This document shows, piece by piece, positions 48,301 to 60,800 of a stretch of 64,000 nucleotides of DNA. A program made the position numbers and the translations under genes. Each line of letters begins with the position of its first letter. The stretch's first letter is position 1. Under the pieces are notes generated by a model that was given only the letters and a program-made list of their open reading frames with translations, was not told the origin of the DNA and ran no database searches. Origin of the DNA: Campylorhamphus procurvoides (taxonomy: Eukaryota; Chordata; Aves; Passeriformes; Dendrocolaptidae); assembly GCA_013396655.1 (NCBI GenBank), contig WBMV01006612.1:788068-852067 (forward strand). Reading direction: 5' to 3'.

Positions 48301-51300
48301 AGTTCATCACTGATCTAAAGGACAGAGAGACAGCTAAAAGGGCCTCCTATGACCCATCTGCTACACTGTGCTCTGCTCTGAAAGGCTGTCTGCAGTCATT
48401 CTCTTGCCATGAAACTGCTGGCCTCAAAAAATTAAATTGGTATCACAATCAAACAATAAATTGCTTCACTTTTAAAAAAAAGATAATTAAAGACAGACAG
48501 TGAGGGTTAGTAACAGTTATTTACTAAAAGCTATTTAGCAATCCTATCTTCTATGTTTATTCTTATGAAATGCATTCCACTCCAAAGAGAAAAATACTAC
48601 AAAGCCATAAACATAACAAACAAGAAAACAAAATAGAGACAGACTCTCACAAACAGCTTTTCCCAATCTGCGGTGGAGGAAAGCTGGGGATAACTCCTCC
48701 TAGAAAGACCTTCCCTTAGCAAACCCACCCTTTCAAATCACTGCTCATGTAATGATCCTGACAGAGCAAAAAGGCTGCCCAGAAAAGAAAACCAGCATAA
48801 CAGCCATTTCCTTTGCACATGGCAAAGCTCACCACCGAGCTTTCGAAAAGATGCCACTGAAAGGCAAGGAATCCAAGAGCGAACAACGCCTTCAGTGTTC
48901 AGCCAAGAAATGAACAGCTCAACTGTCAGCGCTTTCTTCCACAAGGAACAGTGGTGTTATTAACAACCAGCAAAATCCAAACTGGTGACAGTTTTACAAT
49001 GCAAATTCCAAACGTTTCGCATTGATGAACTAACAGAATGGAAATTCTCCAGTGAGTTGTTGATGCATGCGAGACAACAAAATTATGTGGAAGTGGAAGC
49101 TCTAGTGGTAACAGAACTTGTCAACCACGTTCACTCAGAGGTGGGAAGAATACCACCAGAATTGGCTTTGCACTTCTTCTTCCTATTGTAGAGACAAGTC
49201 ATCTTTATTTTATAGATAAATGTGAACAAATTCATGTGTAACTCACAAAACTATTTCAGAAAGACTGCATATGGCATTCAAAAATAAACAAATAAACATT
49301 TAATGTCAGGAATCACCAAAACAGACCAAGATGTGCCTGAAATAGTCATAGATCTACAGTCATGTTCCACATTCCAATAATTAAATGATTGTCATCTGGT
49401 CTCATGGCACGCAGAAGAAAAGTGAAGGCCAAGCAATGAGACACAGCGGCAATTGTTATGTTTGTTTCTAAAACTGGAAAATGTTTTATTAAATGGAATA
49501 ATTTACACGACAAGATCTAAAGCCTGCAATTCAGGTAGGCAAATGCTGTTCCTCAGATACCCTACCTGTGCTTCTATCTCTGAGCTGTTCAGTATTCTGT
49601 TGGCAGCCTAATTTTTCACAAGTGGTCACCAATCACATCTTTTCTACTGTCCTGGCATATATATTTAGTCGCCTGTGCTGTCAGCAGACTTAAAAGGATC
49701 TGAACATATGGAGTACTACATAATGCCTTGAACTCCTATTGAACAGATCTTGAAGGCATCACACATCCAAGGTTATTGGGTATTTTTTTACCCTACATCA
49801 GTGAGTAGACTGATTACTCCTTCACACAGATTTCTTCAGATTACTGTCAAGAGAGATTAAGATTTACAAACACTTAAATACCCATGTGCAGAGTGCCAAA
49901 GGAAAGCCTAGAAAAATTAATACCACCCTCTTCATAGCAGACTTAACTAGTGTAAAGTAGATACAAAGTGCCACTGAACAAAAGGTAACAGACTAAGCTA
50001 TTCAGGAACACTGTGTTAAGTGACCACTTAACCTGTGAAATAAATACTCATGCACTTATAAACCTCCTTGTAAGAGGAAAGTATAAGTAATTATAAATAA
50101 GTGTATGTACATATTTGTGCAGATTATTGAAATTTTATCTTTAGCCTTTTGAGTGTATGCATTTGAATCTTTTTTTAACTGGGACACCACAACTGGGAAA
50201 CTCTCTCCCCCTCACCATTTTTTTTTTTAGAGGAAGAAAATTAAAGACTAAAATAGTGACTTCACTGAGATACTTCTTTAAAAATCCATGGAGAAACAGT
50301 TTCTTGTGTTCTTGATATATGCCAGAAATAATTCTGCTTTTCAGAAAGATGCTAATTTGGCTTCAATTATACCAACCTTATAAAACTGACAAGGAATGCA
50401 AAAGGATTTTTGAGAGGCCAAAACCGCAAAGATACTTATGGCACAAAAAGCAGCCTTTCTCTTTTGCAAAAAAAAATATAAAAAAGGAAGAAAAAGATTT
50501 AATAACTACATAGTACCTCTCAAGATATCTGATGGAATAGAAGTGTGCAAAGTATAGTAGGAAATAGAAGAGAACATACCAAAGTAAAACAACTCCTTTA
50601 GATTGCCTTGGGGAATGACAGGAAACACAGTAAGGTGAATATAATTGTATCAGAAATCCTATACAAAGAGAAATATAAAGGAGTAAAAAGGAAATAAAAC
50701 TATAAAACCATTATTTAACTGGAAAGAGAGTTAAAGCAACAATGGAGTGTAAGACAACAGCAGATTCTAATAATCTTCACAAAGGAAAAAACCTCAGTTA
50801 ATTATAGCAAATTATCTGACAAAGGGGGAAAAATGGATGTTAATGGGAGCAAGGATTCCTTAAGAGCAACTAAATGTATTCCTACATTACACAACAGAAG
50901 AATTAATTGCATTCAAGTCAGAAGGGGCTTTGCTTCAGAGTAGTTTAGGAACTCAGCAAAACAAACCAGAGGGAGAGGCAAGCCAGGTCCCAGAGAATGC
51001 TAGAGGAGGGAGCAAATACAGCAGGAACTTAAAAGTGAGAAGAGGAGAAGGAAGAACTGAGCAAATTACAGAACAGACTGAGCAACTCTGATACAAGTCC
51101 TGGAACTATAGAAAGTTAAAACTATTCTGCATTTGTTAAGAACAATATCCAGCTTCCTTTTTGAGATCAGCACAGTAACTGACCTCCTCAGCAAAGTCTT
51201 CAATGCTGACCCACATGACATTCTCAAAAGCAAAGGTGGTGACCTGGTCTTAAATAAACTAAAGGAAGAATGAGAAAACATCCTGCTTGCAAAACTACCT

Positions 51301-54300
51301 TGAAAAATACCTGTCCAGTTAGGAGGTCATTTCATGTACCATACAGAAATCTATATCCAAGTTTCCTGTGTGATCCAGTTGTCAGTAGGAATTTATGGAG
51401 TGACTTACAAGTAATTCCATTACACTTACACATGGAACAATACAAGTCCAAGCCAAAATACTTTCAGAAAACAGGATTAAAAGTAATTTCAACATAAAAG
51501 AAAGATGGTCTAAATTCAGTGTAATTAAATTGAACAAGTCAAAATACAGATGTAGAACACCACTTGGAAAAGGTAACAGTGAAAATACTACTGTGAAGGA
51601 CATATGATCAGTTTTACTCTGCGGCTACTGCAAAAAATTTGTCATAAATTTCCCATCTTAAATTGTAGTAAAGAAGACTCAGTATGCACATCAGGTGAAA
51701 AAACCTGAAGAATAAACATTGGAGTAAAGAGAAATCCATGCTGCTGGAACTTTTTTAAGAATAGGTTAGACCAGCACTAGGAAAGGATCATCAAGGTATA
51801 CGTGACCCCACTGCGACTCACACCTCTGGCAGCGCTGCAGGTAAAGGCAGCCAAGTCAGCCCTGGCATGGGAGCAAAGAAACCAAAGAGGACACAAGACA
51901 CGACTAAAGAGGAGCTGAGAGATTGCTGGACACTGCCCATCACTGTGACAGACACTGACAAGAGCTGCAGACAGCGCCATGAGGGCTGACTGGACTTCCA
52001 GCGTGGTTAGGGGAGAGTGATGTGAGAAACACGGGAACTGTAGAAGCAGATGAGGGGTAGGACAGAGGAAAACTCCAGGGAAAAGGGGAAGCACACACAG
52101 CCAGCACATCAAGGTGACCACACCAGCAGTGCCAAGCACTGCTGAGATTATTGAGGGAACAAGACAAGGGCTCTCAAATTTGCTTATGATTTAGCAAGAC
52201 TGGACATTCTAAACTGAAATTAAATACTCATCACCTACACTTCTTATGGATTTCATTTACAATGTGGTTCTCAAAAAAAATAACACTTTTCTCAAGCATG
52301 TTAAAGATTGAAATGTACAGCAATGTCTGAAATGCCCTAAGTTCTGTAATCATTCTTCAATTTCTTTAATTTTACTTTATGTGACTGAAATGAATCTTCA
52401 ATTATGCAGCCAAAGCAAGCAGCCAGAAATCTTCTGGTCATCTTCAAAATAGTAAGGGAAAAAATGCTCAATAATGAGCATTCTTAACAAAGACAACTGA
52501 ATGCCTTTTTAAAAAACCCTGCTATATACTTTGCATCTTAATGGAAAGTCTTTGGATCCCTGACCTGATTCCAAACATCTGCGAATGCAACATGCCCTAA
52601 TATTCTCCATGGGAGTATCCCATGATAGAACTCATGCCACTGTTAAAACATCCACTGTGAAGTCTAAAACAAAAAAAAAAAAGCAGCAGACATTGAAAAT
52701 GATCTTTTTCCAGTCACCACACAATCATTTTCTCGAGACTTATGGTCACTGTTATATTGACTCACTCCAGAAATGATACATAACATTTGCTAGACTGCAG
52801 ATGCAATAAAAAGGTCACACATCTGGTAACTCAGAATATATTCTGTTTCTATTTGGTATTAAATATTGGCCCCAGAACATCTTATACTCCCAGTTTTTTC
52901 ATCAAACTGCCACTTTTCTAACAAATACTGCATTTTACTCTTTTCCTACCAAGACACTGACATTAATTAGCTTTTAGTGCGATAACACTTTCTGTGGACA
53001 TCATACCAAGAAAACAAGTCATTATTTCCTGGCATTCAGTTTCAACAACTGTTTTTGTATTTTTGCATTTTACTATGCCGACAGACAGCACTGGATTCTT
53101 CACAGCCTACTGTGTTGGTAATCCCCCTGCTGAAGATCTATTGATACAGCCATTGAAATGTGCCACATAAGTCTGAGGCTGACATTTCTAAAAAGCCTGA
53201 TATTAAAATGACAGTTCATAAGGTATTTTTCCTTGTAAAACTTCCCAAAGACTTTCACTAGTTAAATTTACGCAACTTCATTAAAATTAAATACAACTAT
53301 GGATGGCAAGAAAAAGCAGAGTAAAAACTAAATTGCAGAATTACGAAAAACAAGAGAAGCATTGAAATATTCTTGAGCAAATCCCTATAATTTGGTAAAG
53401 CAACTCAAGACACTGAAAAATTGTCTCCACTAAGTAAAGACAGTACTCTTCAGGAATGTGTGAGGAACCACACTGGCCCTAATTCAGACCCAAGTGTGGT
53501 TCCAGATCAGAGCAACATACCAGGATGTACCATGGCACACACAAGAAACCACAGCTGTTACTGCGCTCAGCACTGCTGGAGACAGAAACTTTAAAAGAAA
53601 AAGTGTTCACCAGTTCTTTTCTCACTTATCTACACATCCTACACCGCAGGCACAGCTTCTGGCACATTACAACACAGAAGACAGGTTAGTCTCAGTTTCC
53701 TGTCAGTGGTGCCAAGTGGACACTGATTTCCAGGAAGACAAAGGCTTAATTGCCTGACAAATACCGAGAAACTCAATTGCTTTCGATGCAGATCTGAGCA
53801 CATTTCCTATATGCAGTCTGACAACACTCAGATGAAAACTGGGTACGCAGCACCTGCTGCTCTGTGAATTCCTGCTCTGAAACAAAAGCTGGGCATGCAG
53901 CTGCTGAGGAGAACAATAGCACCATCCAGAAAGAAACTCCCCATCTTCTGGAAAAGTTAGGAAATCCTGATAGGAAGGTGTATTGCAGAGCTGTCAGTCC
54001 ACAGTCTATGGGCAGGCAACATGAGCTATATTACACTAATACTAAATATTACATAAATACTAGTATTACACTAATACCCCAAGCAACTGAATAAAGAACA
54101 CTCACTCCTACACAACAGAGCAACCAAATGTTTGCAGCTCCAACCCTCCACCAGAAAGCTCAGCCACAAAGTAAAGGTTTCTAAGTCTGCTACTACAGAC
54201 AACAGATTGCATCCCAGATCCACATAAGCACTGAAAGCTGGAGATACAGAGATCCTGCATCCAAAGCTGGCCCACTGCCAAACCCTGCCTGTCCTGCTGT

Positions 54301-54633
54301 AGCATTAACTCTTTCATCTTCCTTTTTATTGTAAATGGTAAACAACCTCAGGGCGGTTTTCCCAGTCACCCCAGCCACAACTGATCAGGGCATGACCACT
54401 TTTAACCATCTAATATTTATCCATCCCTACAGTGCAGATTTTTTCTTTAATGAGAACTAGTTGCTGTCCGTAACTCCAGATACAGAGCCAGAGGCTGCAC
54501 ACAAGAGCTCCCACTGTTAAGTTAGGGATATAAACATCTTGGTGGTTAACAAAGCAGTAGGCAACTTAGCAACTAACTTTGATCTTACTCTTGGCTAAAT
54601 GCACAGCTTTTTTAATCTTTCATTGCAACTCAC
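42311..54633 (-). other. ARHGAP10: 12.3 kb intron between exons 2 and 3
   Basis: Starts GTGAGT and ends TTTAG at exon 3. The content is unique-looking AT-rich sequence with poly-A and poly-T runs. Regions open on one or both strands (43557-43994, 46182-46652, 51777-52167) show no family I recognise. The 51.78-52.17 kb part is visibly richer in CpG than its surroundings. A 14-bp direct repeat occurs at 54029-54042 and 54064-54077. No RNA gene or clear transposon was identified. Confidence 0.75.
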
Positions 54634-54695
54634 CAAAATTTCTCTTTGTTCTTCAAGATTTTTTAGGAAGTTTGAAAACTCATGAAGTGATGCAT
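54634..54695 (-). CDS. ARHGAP10: ARHGAP10 exon 2 of window (BAR domain)
   Basis: This 62-nt exon starts with AT, completing the Asp codon split with exon 1, then reads ASLHEFSNFLKNLEEQREIL (window residues 34-53) and stops on a complete codon. It is part of the long second BAR helix; the heptad-like spacing of hydrophobic residues fits a coiled-coil helix. The acceptor is TTTTACAG and the donor TTG|GTGAGT. The next intron (42311-54633) is the longest complete one here. Confidence 0.95.
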
Positions 54696-54782
54696 CTGTA
54701 AAATAAAACCAGAAAAGAAAGGTTGAATCATGTCGCAGGAGGGCAAGGCAAAATGTAACCACTTATAATCTTTCTTACCTAC
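54696..54782 (-). other. ARHGAP10: Short intron (87 bp) between exons 1 and 2
   Basis: This is the shortest intron of the window. It runs from GTAGGT to a T-rich tract ending TTTTACAG. Its length is a multiple of three, but retention would read Ile-Gly-Arg and then a TAA stop at once, so a retained form could not encode a longer BAR domain. Confidence 0.93.
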
Positions 54783-54878
54783 CTATGTATCTTTCATCGT
54801 CTGTCTCTGCATCACCAATGAATTCAAATTTAAAGTCTCTCAGAGAATGGGCGAATTTTCTCTGGGCTGCTGAAAGGT
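54783..54878 (-). CDS. ARHGAP10: ARHGAP10 exon 1 of window (BAR domain)
   Basis: This 96-nt exon enters in phase with two bases (AC) completing a split codon, then reads LSAAQRKFAHSLRDFKFEF, continues to the TDDER acidic turn, and ends with G, the first base of Asp. It encodes window residues 1-32, part of BAR helix 1 and the following bend, which in GRAF proteins form the curved dimer that senses membrane curvature. The acceptor is TTGCAG. The donor is G|GTAGGTAAG, where a second GTAAG begins four bases downstream; only the first donor keeps the frame into exon 2. Against ARHGAP10 from other vertebrates the match is close, with few substitutions (ERYI where I expect ERCI). Confidence 0.95.
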
Positions 54879-57800
54879 CTGCAAGGAGAAAAAGGACAAG
54901 TTGAAGGTTAGTCAATCATTTTAAGCAGGCCAGAATGTACCTCTATCCCTAGGACAATCAACTTTTACATGAAACTCTTAACATAGTCTGACGTTACAGG
55001 ACATCCAGTGTTGTCTCACCCTCTTCTGAGGGGAATTTGTCACACAGATTTATGTATGCAAGGCCATACAGTAGAAAGCACCTGTACAATATTAGACCAC
55101 TTCACTACAATTTAGGGCACAGGCCATTAAAACAAATCTGTAACTACAGAAGTTATAGGAACAACACTCAGTGTAAATTGTACCAGTTGCCTTACTCTGC
55201 TAACCTAAATCCACTAGTACATTCATTAGCACTTAGAATTTGCTATATACTATACATAGTTAGCTCTGTTAGTGAAACACTTAGACATAAACCAAATATA
55301 AAGGAAACGTTGCACTGGAATTAGAAATTCTATGGAGTCAAACTATGCCAAAAGTTAAATGAGTTAAAAGCAGAACATTAAAATTATTTTATATAATAAC
55401 TGTTTTATAATAGCTCTAAAACATTTTCAGCAACCCAATTTTACCTATTAACGTTTGACAATTTGGGGTCAGAGATTGCACTCTTACATCCCTCAGGAAG
55501 TAATGAGACTCCATACCCAGCCACAATATCATCATTATAAACCCTTACTAAAATTCATAAAGCTGTAAATAAACAGTGTACACACACTCTTCTGCTGTGC
55601 TGACATGTGCAGGTTGGGAATGTCACAAGTTCTTCAAGGATGGAATTGCTCAGTGGAAAAAAAAGGAGGGGGGGATGCATATCCTGGTACAACTCTAACC
55701 AGTAGTAAAGGTTTTACTCACATTTTTCTTGTCAGACAAAGTTAAGGATGGTTTAAAATATTTCGTTAATCTATAATCTTTTTCTTATCACATGCAGTCC
55801 TGAAAGGCTAAGAACTACTCTTTTACAGACCAGCTAAGCAGTTTTCTCTTTAATATTAACAGGTACTAAAAGATTACCAACTTGAGCCTTTTTTTGGGGG
55901 GGGGAGGAGGCGGTGTTTTGGGTTTCTTTGAACCAAAAGCAAACAGAAGATTCCCCAATGCATTATGTATTTTACTGAATCATAGTCAAGACAACTTTGA
56001 CTATGCTGCACTGAAATTTCAGTTCAACCACTTAAAAAGATTAAGTCACAAATACACTACAAACAGCAAAACACTGCCTAAAATGAAACAAAAAAAATGT
56101 TTTCTGTTCCTTGTCACTTCTTTCTTTTCACCCTTTTCCCATCAGTCCTTTCCTCAGCTATTGTGTAACAGCGTGTTCCCTGCGATGCCGAGCTCGCTTC
56201 CCTCTTGCAGCTGCTTCTAAAGCCTGTACATGTACCCTTCAATACATGATGCAGCAGGATGCTGCACAGGGTTGAAATAATAAGGATAAGAAGGCTGAAG
56301 GAAAAAGGAGCATAATTCCCATGTGAAAGGAAACACGGATGTTTCAATTCAAATATCTTGTGGGCTGAACGGCTGCTCATAAAGCAGGTGGCAAAAGAAA
56401 CAAGTTCTGTTGGCTGTGAAAGGCTTAAATATGGAAAATATCAAGGTTCTTAACCATCTAATGTTACACTCATTTGTGAGCCAGGTCACAACACGAGGCT
56501 GAAGAAGGTTTATTTATGGGAGAATGGCTCCAACAACACACACTCTCCCAAACTTATTTAATTTTCTTGAATCCGATAATCCCCTCCCAAAGCTCTGTCA
56601 TATGAGAGCCAGCCCCACACTAGAGAAAGGAATTGTTTATTATGTTTTCTCCCACTTGTAGAGGTGAAGTATTCAAATAATGTCGAACAAGGTACATGTT
56701 AAGAGCATCCATATGCACCCACTACCCCTTTTCCCCTTCACAGACTGAAAGGGAACTTATGAACCTTTCTGGAGTGCTGTGAAACTGCCTCCTGCACGGC
56801 TCCATATCCCTCCTCTCCACCAAAAACCACCTCTCTGGTGACAGTGACAGCAAACAGAACCTATGCCCATGACCAGACTCTTCCAGTGCAAAGTCCAACA
56901 TCTTCTGGCAGTTTGAGAATTAAAACACTGAGCTTCCCACCGGATCAGAACCCACGGTCATGCACCTCTTGATACTGAATCTGCTCACGGATTGGAAATC
57001 ACTGGCCAAAGGACTGTGTGTGGAAGCAGTAACATTTTAAAGCATCAAAGCTAGATTTGCAGAGTTCTTTATTAACACCATGAAGACACATTACTTTTTT
57101 GCTGACTCTTTCCGCAAATAATTCCTGAAATGTTTAAGAACAGTTCCAGAAAATTTTAGAAGTCATCAGTGGGTGTAAGGAGGTTGGGGATTTGGGTCAC
57201 AGCACAATGACCTGATGGGTCAGGAAAAACTGCAGATACCTGGCTATTGCACCAACACCTAGAAGAAAATATGAGAAAACAGGAAGAGATTTTCTGAAGA
57301 AAATCTTAAGAACTTGGCACTTTCAACAAAGCTGAGAAGTCACTGGAGCAAAATAAAAGCCAATCACATGTTGCAAGACGTAACTTGGACAAAATACACC
57401 TCCTGACTGGGAGAAGAACACTCCAGTCACTTGTTTCAAAAGACTCTGAAATGACCAGAGTCCTGACTGTTGCCAGAACAAGGTGATTTTTAACCCTGCT
57501 TAGTCAGCAGGTGTTAACTACAAGATTTACTTTGCAATGTTTATGTATCATCCATCAATCTTGTATTATTTTAGCAAACCTTACATTTAAGAACACATTC
57601 TGTTTTCATCCCCTACACCAAAACAGCAGTGGTCTAACATAAAAATAGCACCTTGCTAGGCAGAGCCACCAGTGCCCAGCTATTCACAGGAGTGAAAGTC
57701 TGAATTGGCTTTAGCTAAACTAAAAGAAAAAAAACTGAGTATGAAGTAGAGATGAAGGAAAACTTTCTGAGAAAGAGCAAGATGATTTTCTGCTATAGCA

Positions 57801-60800
57801 TGTGAAAAATTACAAGGATGGTGGCTGGACACAGAAAAGATAACATATCCCTGTGCTGGATTTTCTTGCCACCTGACAAACTATAGCCAGAGTGAGACAC
57901 TCGAGACCACCTGCAGTCAAACCATCCACTGTGAGACCAACACCATGAAACTGTTCCAGCTTTTACCCCAATAAATTCCACATATCCTACAGGACACACA
58001 CAGAAGTTCACACAATTTTAAGCATTTCTAAAAGTCCATAAAGACAAATTAGCTGCTGATATCATCATAAGTACTACAGACAGTCTCTCACTGCTGTGTT
58101 ACAATGTCAAAGCTGAGCTTTGCTGCTTAAATCAGAAATGTCAAAAATGCAACTTAGCTTTCTTCCATGCTGTGGCAGACTTTTACCTTTACTTCAGCAA
58201 ACTTATTTGGCTGGCACTGACAGATACATCCCAGTATTGTTCCACACCAGCATTAGAGCTTGCAAGACCAGACTGGTGTTATGTAACAGAGTATTTTATC
58301 ATATATGGATTCCAGTTATGTACATTAGAATAAGATAACACGAGTACAATACATTATCAAACAGCATGACCAGTTACACTGATTATATGAATAATGCTGC
58401 CGCCTACTGAAAAACAAAGAAATTTAGGGGGTCAGAAGCTCACTATTTGAGTCTCTAATCTCCACATTCTACAGAGTAACACCAAATAGAGACATATAAG
58501 AAGCAGCAACAGGGTCCTTGCTTGTTAAAAGCTACTGTTATCATTTAAAGGGAGGAACAGGGCATTCAAGATCAAAAAGCATTTTAAATATCAACTCAAC
58601 ACTAACACTGTTGAATACAATGGAATCCTGGCAAACCCAGAAGGCAGAGTCATTTCAAAGACTCACCTAAAACACTGAAAGAAACCAAGCATCTGCTAAA
58701 TGTAGCAAGAGGCTGAAAACACACTTGCAGATAGAGAAATGAGGGACATAGAGACACCAAGGCCTTTAATTTTCTCTCTTGGCCATTGTTCGTATCAGTA
58801 CACTGCACTTCTTTGATGTTTGGATGCAACTACTTAAAAACACAGTAGCAGAAATAAGAAACCTCACTTTGCCCTGGAACACTTTAGGAACAAGTGCTCC
58901 TATGAGTTTGTCCTGTGCCAGATGCACCACCAGTGCCCCACACAAATATCTCTGTAATTTTTCCATTTGGATTTGAAGGAAAATACTTTTGTTCCTTATC
59001 TGAGTTGAGCTGAGTCAACACAACACCATTAGTTGCTGGGTGGTGGCCTGACTTCCAGCACCAGACTCCAATCACTGCCTCTAAGATTAGTACTAAGCTC
59101 AGTGCCAGCCACATAAACTAAGTCTTGCACAAAGCCAGACAATATTGCTTGCTAAGGCTATCCAAGATCACTTTTGAATCTTACAACAATTACCCCCTAG
59201 TTTTGTATTACTGTTAATATTTTTCTACAACAACACACAGGTTCTGCATCAAGCTTTTACTAAGGACTGGAATTGCATTGCCATTCCTCATCCCTAACTC
59301 CAAATCTCATTGACTAACAGATATGCTCCAGGAATGATAGATTTCTAGCTGCTTTATTTAACATGGGGTAAAATTGCTCTGGTTTCATTGAACTACATTA
59401 TTCCCCGAAAAGCTAAAATGTTAAAAAACACTTAGCTTTAACTACAAATGTCTTCTTCAAGCTACTTTATTGTTTCAAGGACTAATATTACTTTTCTCAA
59501 TGTATAGGCCAAGATCAGGCAAGCTACATGCTGTCCTGAAACAGGCAAGAACAAGCTGAGTGAGACTTGGCCTCTCCCCTCTTCTTCCCAGGCATCAATC
59601 TCCTTGCAAGAGCTAACAAAGCAGCCTCAGAGGAACAGGGCACTTAAAATAGTTTGTCCAAGAGCTGCAGTACAGACTTGTATGACGTTTTATATAAAAC
59701 ATGCACCATCTCAACACTAAAAAGCAACTTGGTGTTCTTTTTCTGTGTCCTCTTTAGTAAGGTAGACTGTGAATGTAATATAACCATGACACTGAGAACA
59801 TGAACAGGATTTAGTTACTACCTTAGTAAGGTGGATAAAAAGAGCATTTACTTAGCAACTTAGGGGATGCAATCCATGTGGCAGAATTGTTAAGAGCAGA
59901 AACATGTTCCAACTCCCTAAAACCAAATTAACTTTTTCAATATATTTATCAGATGAAAACAAGTAGTAAAGAGTTATCAAAACAAGAAAATTTACAACGA
60001 AGCTAAAATACAAAGTTATTCATTTCCATCCAAAACCAGGATGAAAATTAAGTTCAAAGACTAAAACGTTTCTGGAGTTCCATTTTGATAATGTCACATT
60101 ACCCATGGCAGCTCATGAGTTTCTGAAAGCTTAGCAAATTCAGGTATGAGGATTAAAAAGCAATGTATTACTGACTTGGCAAGTGCCTCAACCTCCCTTG
60201 CCCCCACATCTCCAGCATAATAGAGTGCATTTGGTCCATCCCACACCTTTAAAACAAACAAGGAAAACCACAACCTCGCACCATTTCAGTTTAATTTAAG
60301 TGGCATTTGGCTCCTGCTGGCCCAAAGGCTCCTTTCCAATGGCTCCTGAGTGTCCAGCAGCTGACAGCTTCCCACCCTGCACATTTATATATGTTCAGCT
60401 CTGCAACAACTCCACACCAATTATACCAAAGCTATGATATGTTTTATTATTTACAAAAAACACCCTCAGAAATTTGGTGTCAGAATGAAGTTGCTCTAGA
60501 TCCAGTCTCCAGGCACACATGCACACACAAATGAGAGTTTAAATTTTCAAAATACAGCAAAAAAGAGGAAGAGCCAACAAAGAGCAGCAGCAATATTTCA
60601 GGAAGAGTCTTTTGAATTTCAACATGGAAGGGTTTTCTGTTATCAAATTTAAAAAAAAAGAAAAACCACTCACAAAACCAACAACTTGGCATTTCAGCAT
60701 CAAAGAGAAAAATGGAAATGAAAACCCAACAACCCTAAGGTAATTTATATGTAAGTGCAAGAAATCACTAAGAGTTTCAGGAATATCAATCTCTAATGGA

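Noticed and set aside
60085..60130. Possible exon ending CCATGG before GTAATG on the minus strand
   Set aside because: The translation does not resemble the expected N-terminal BAR sequence, and no matching acceptor or phase was found.
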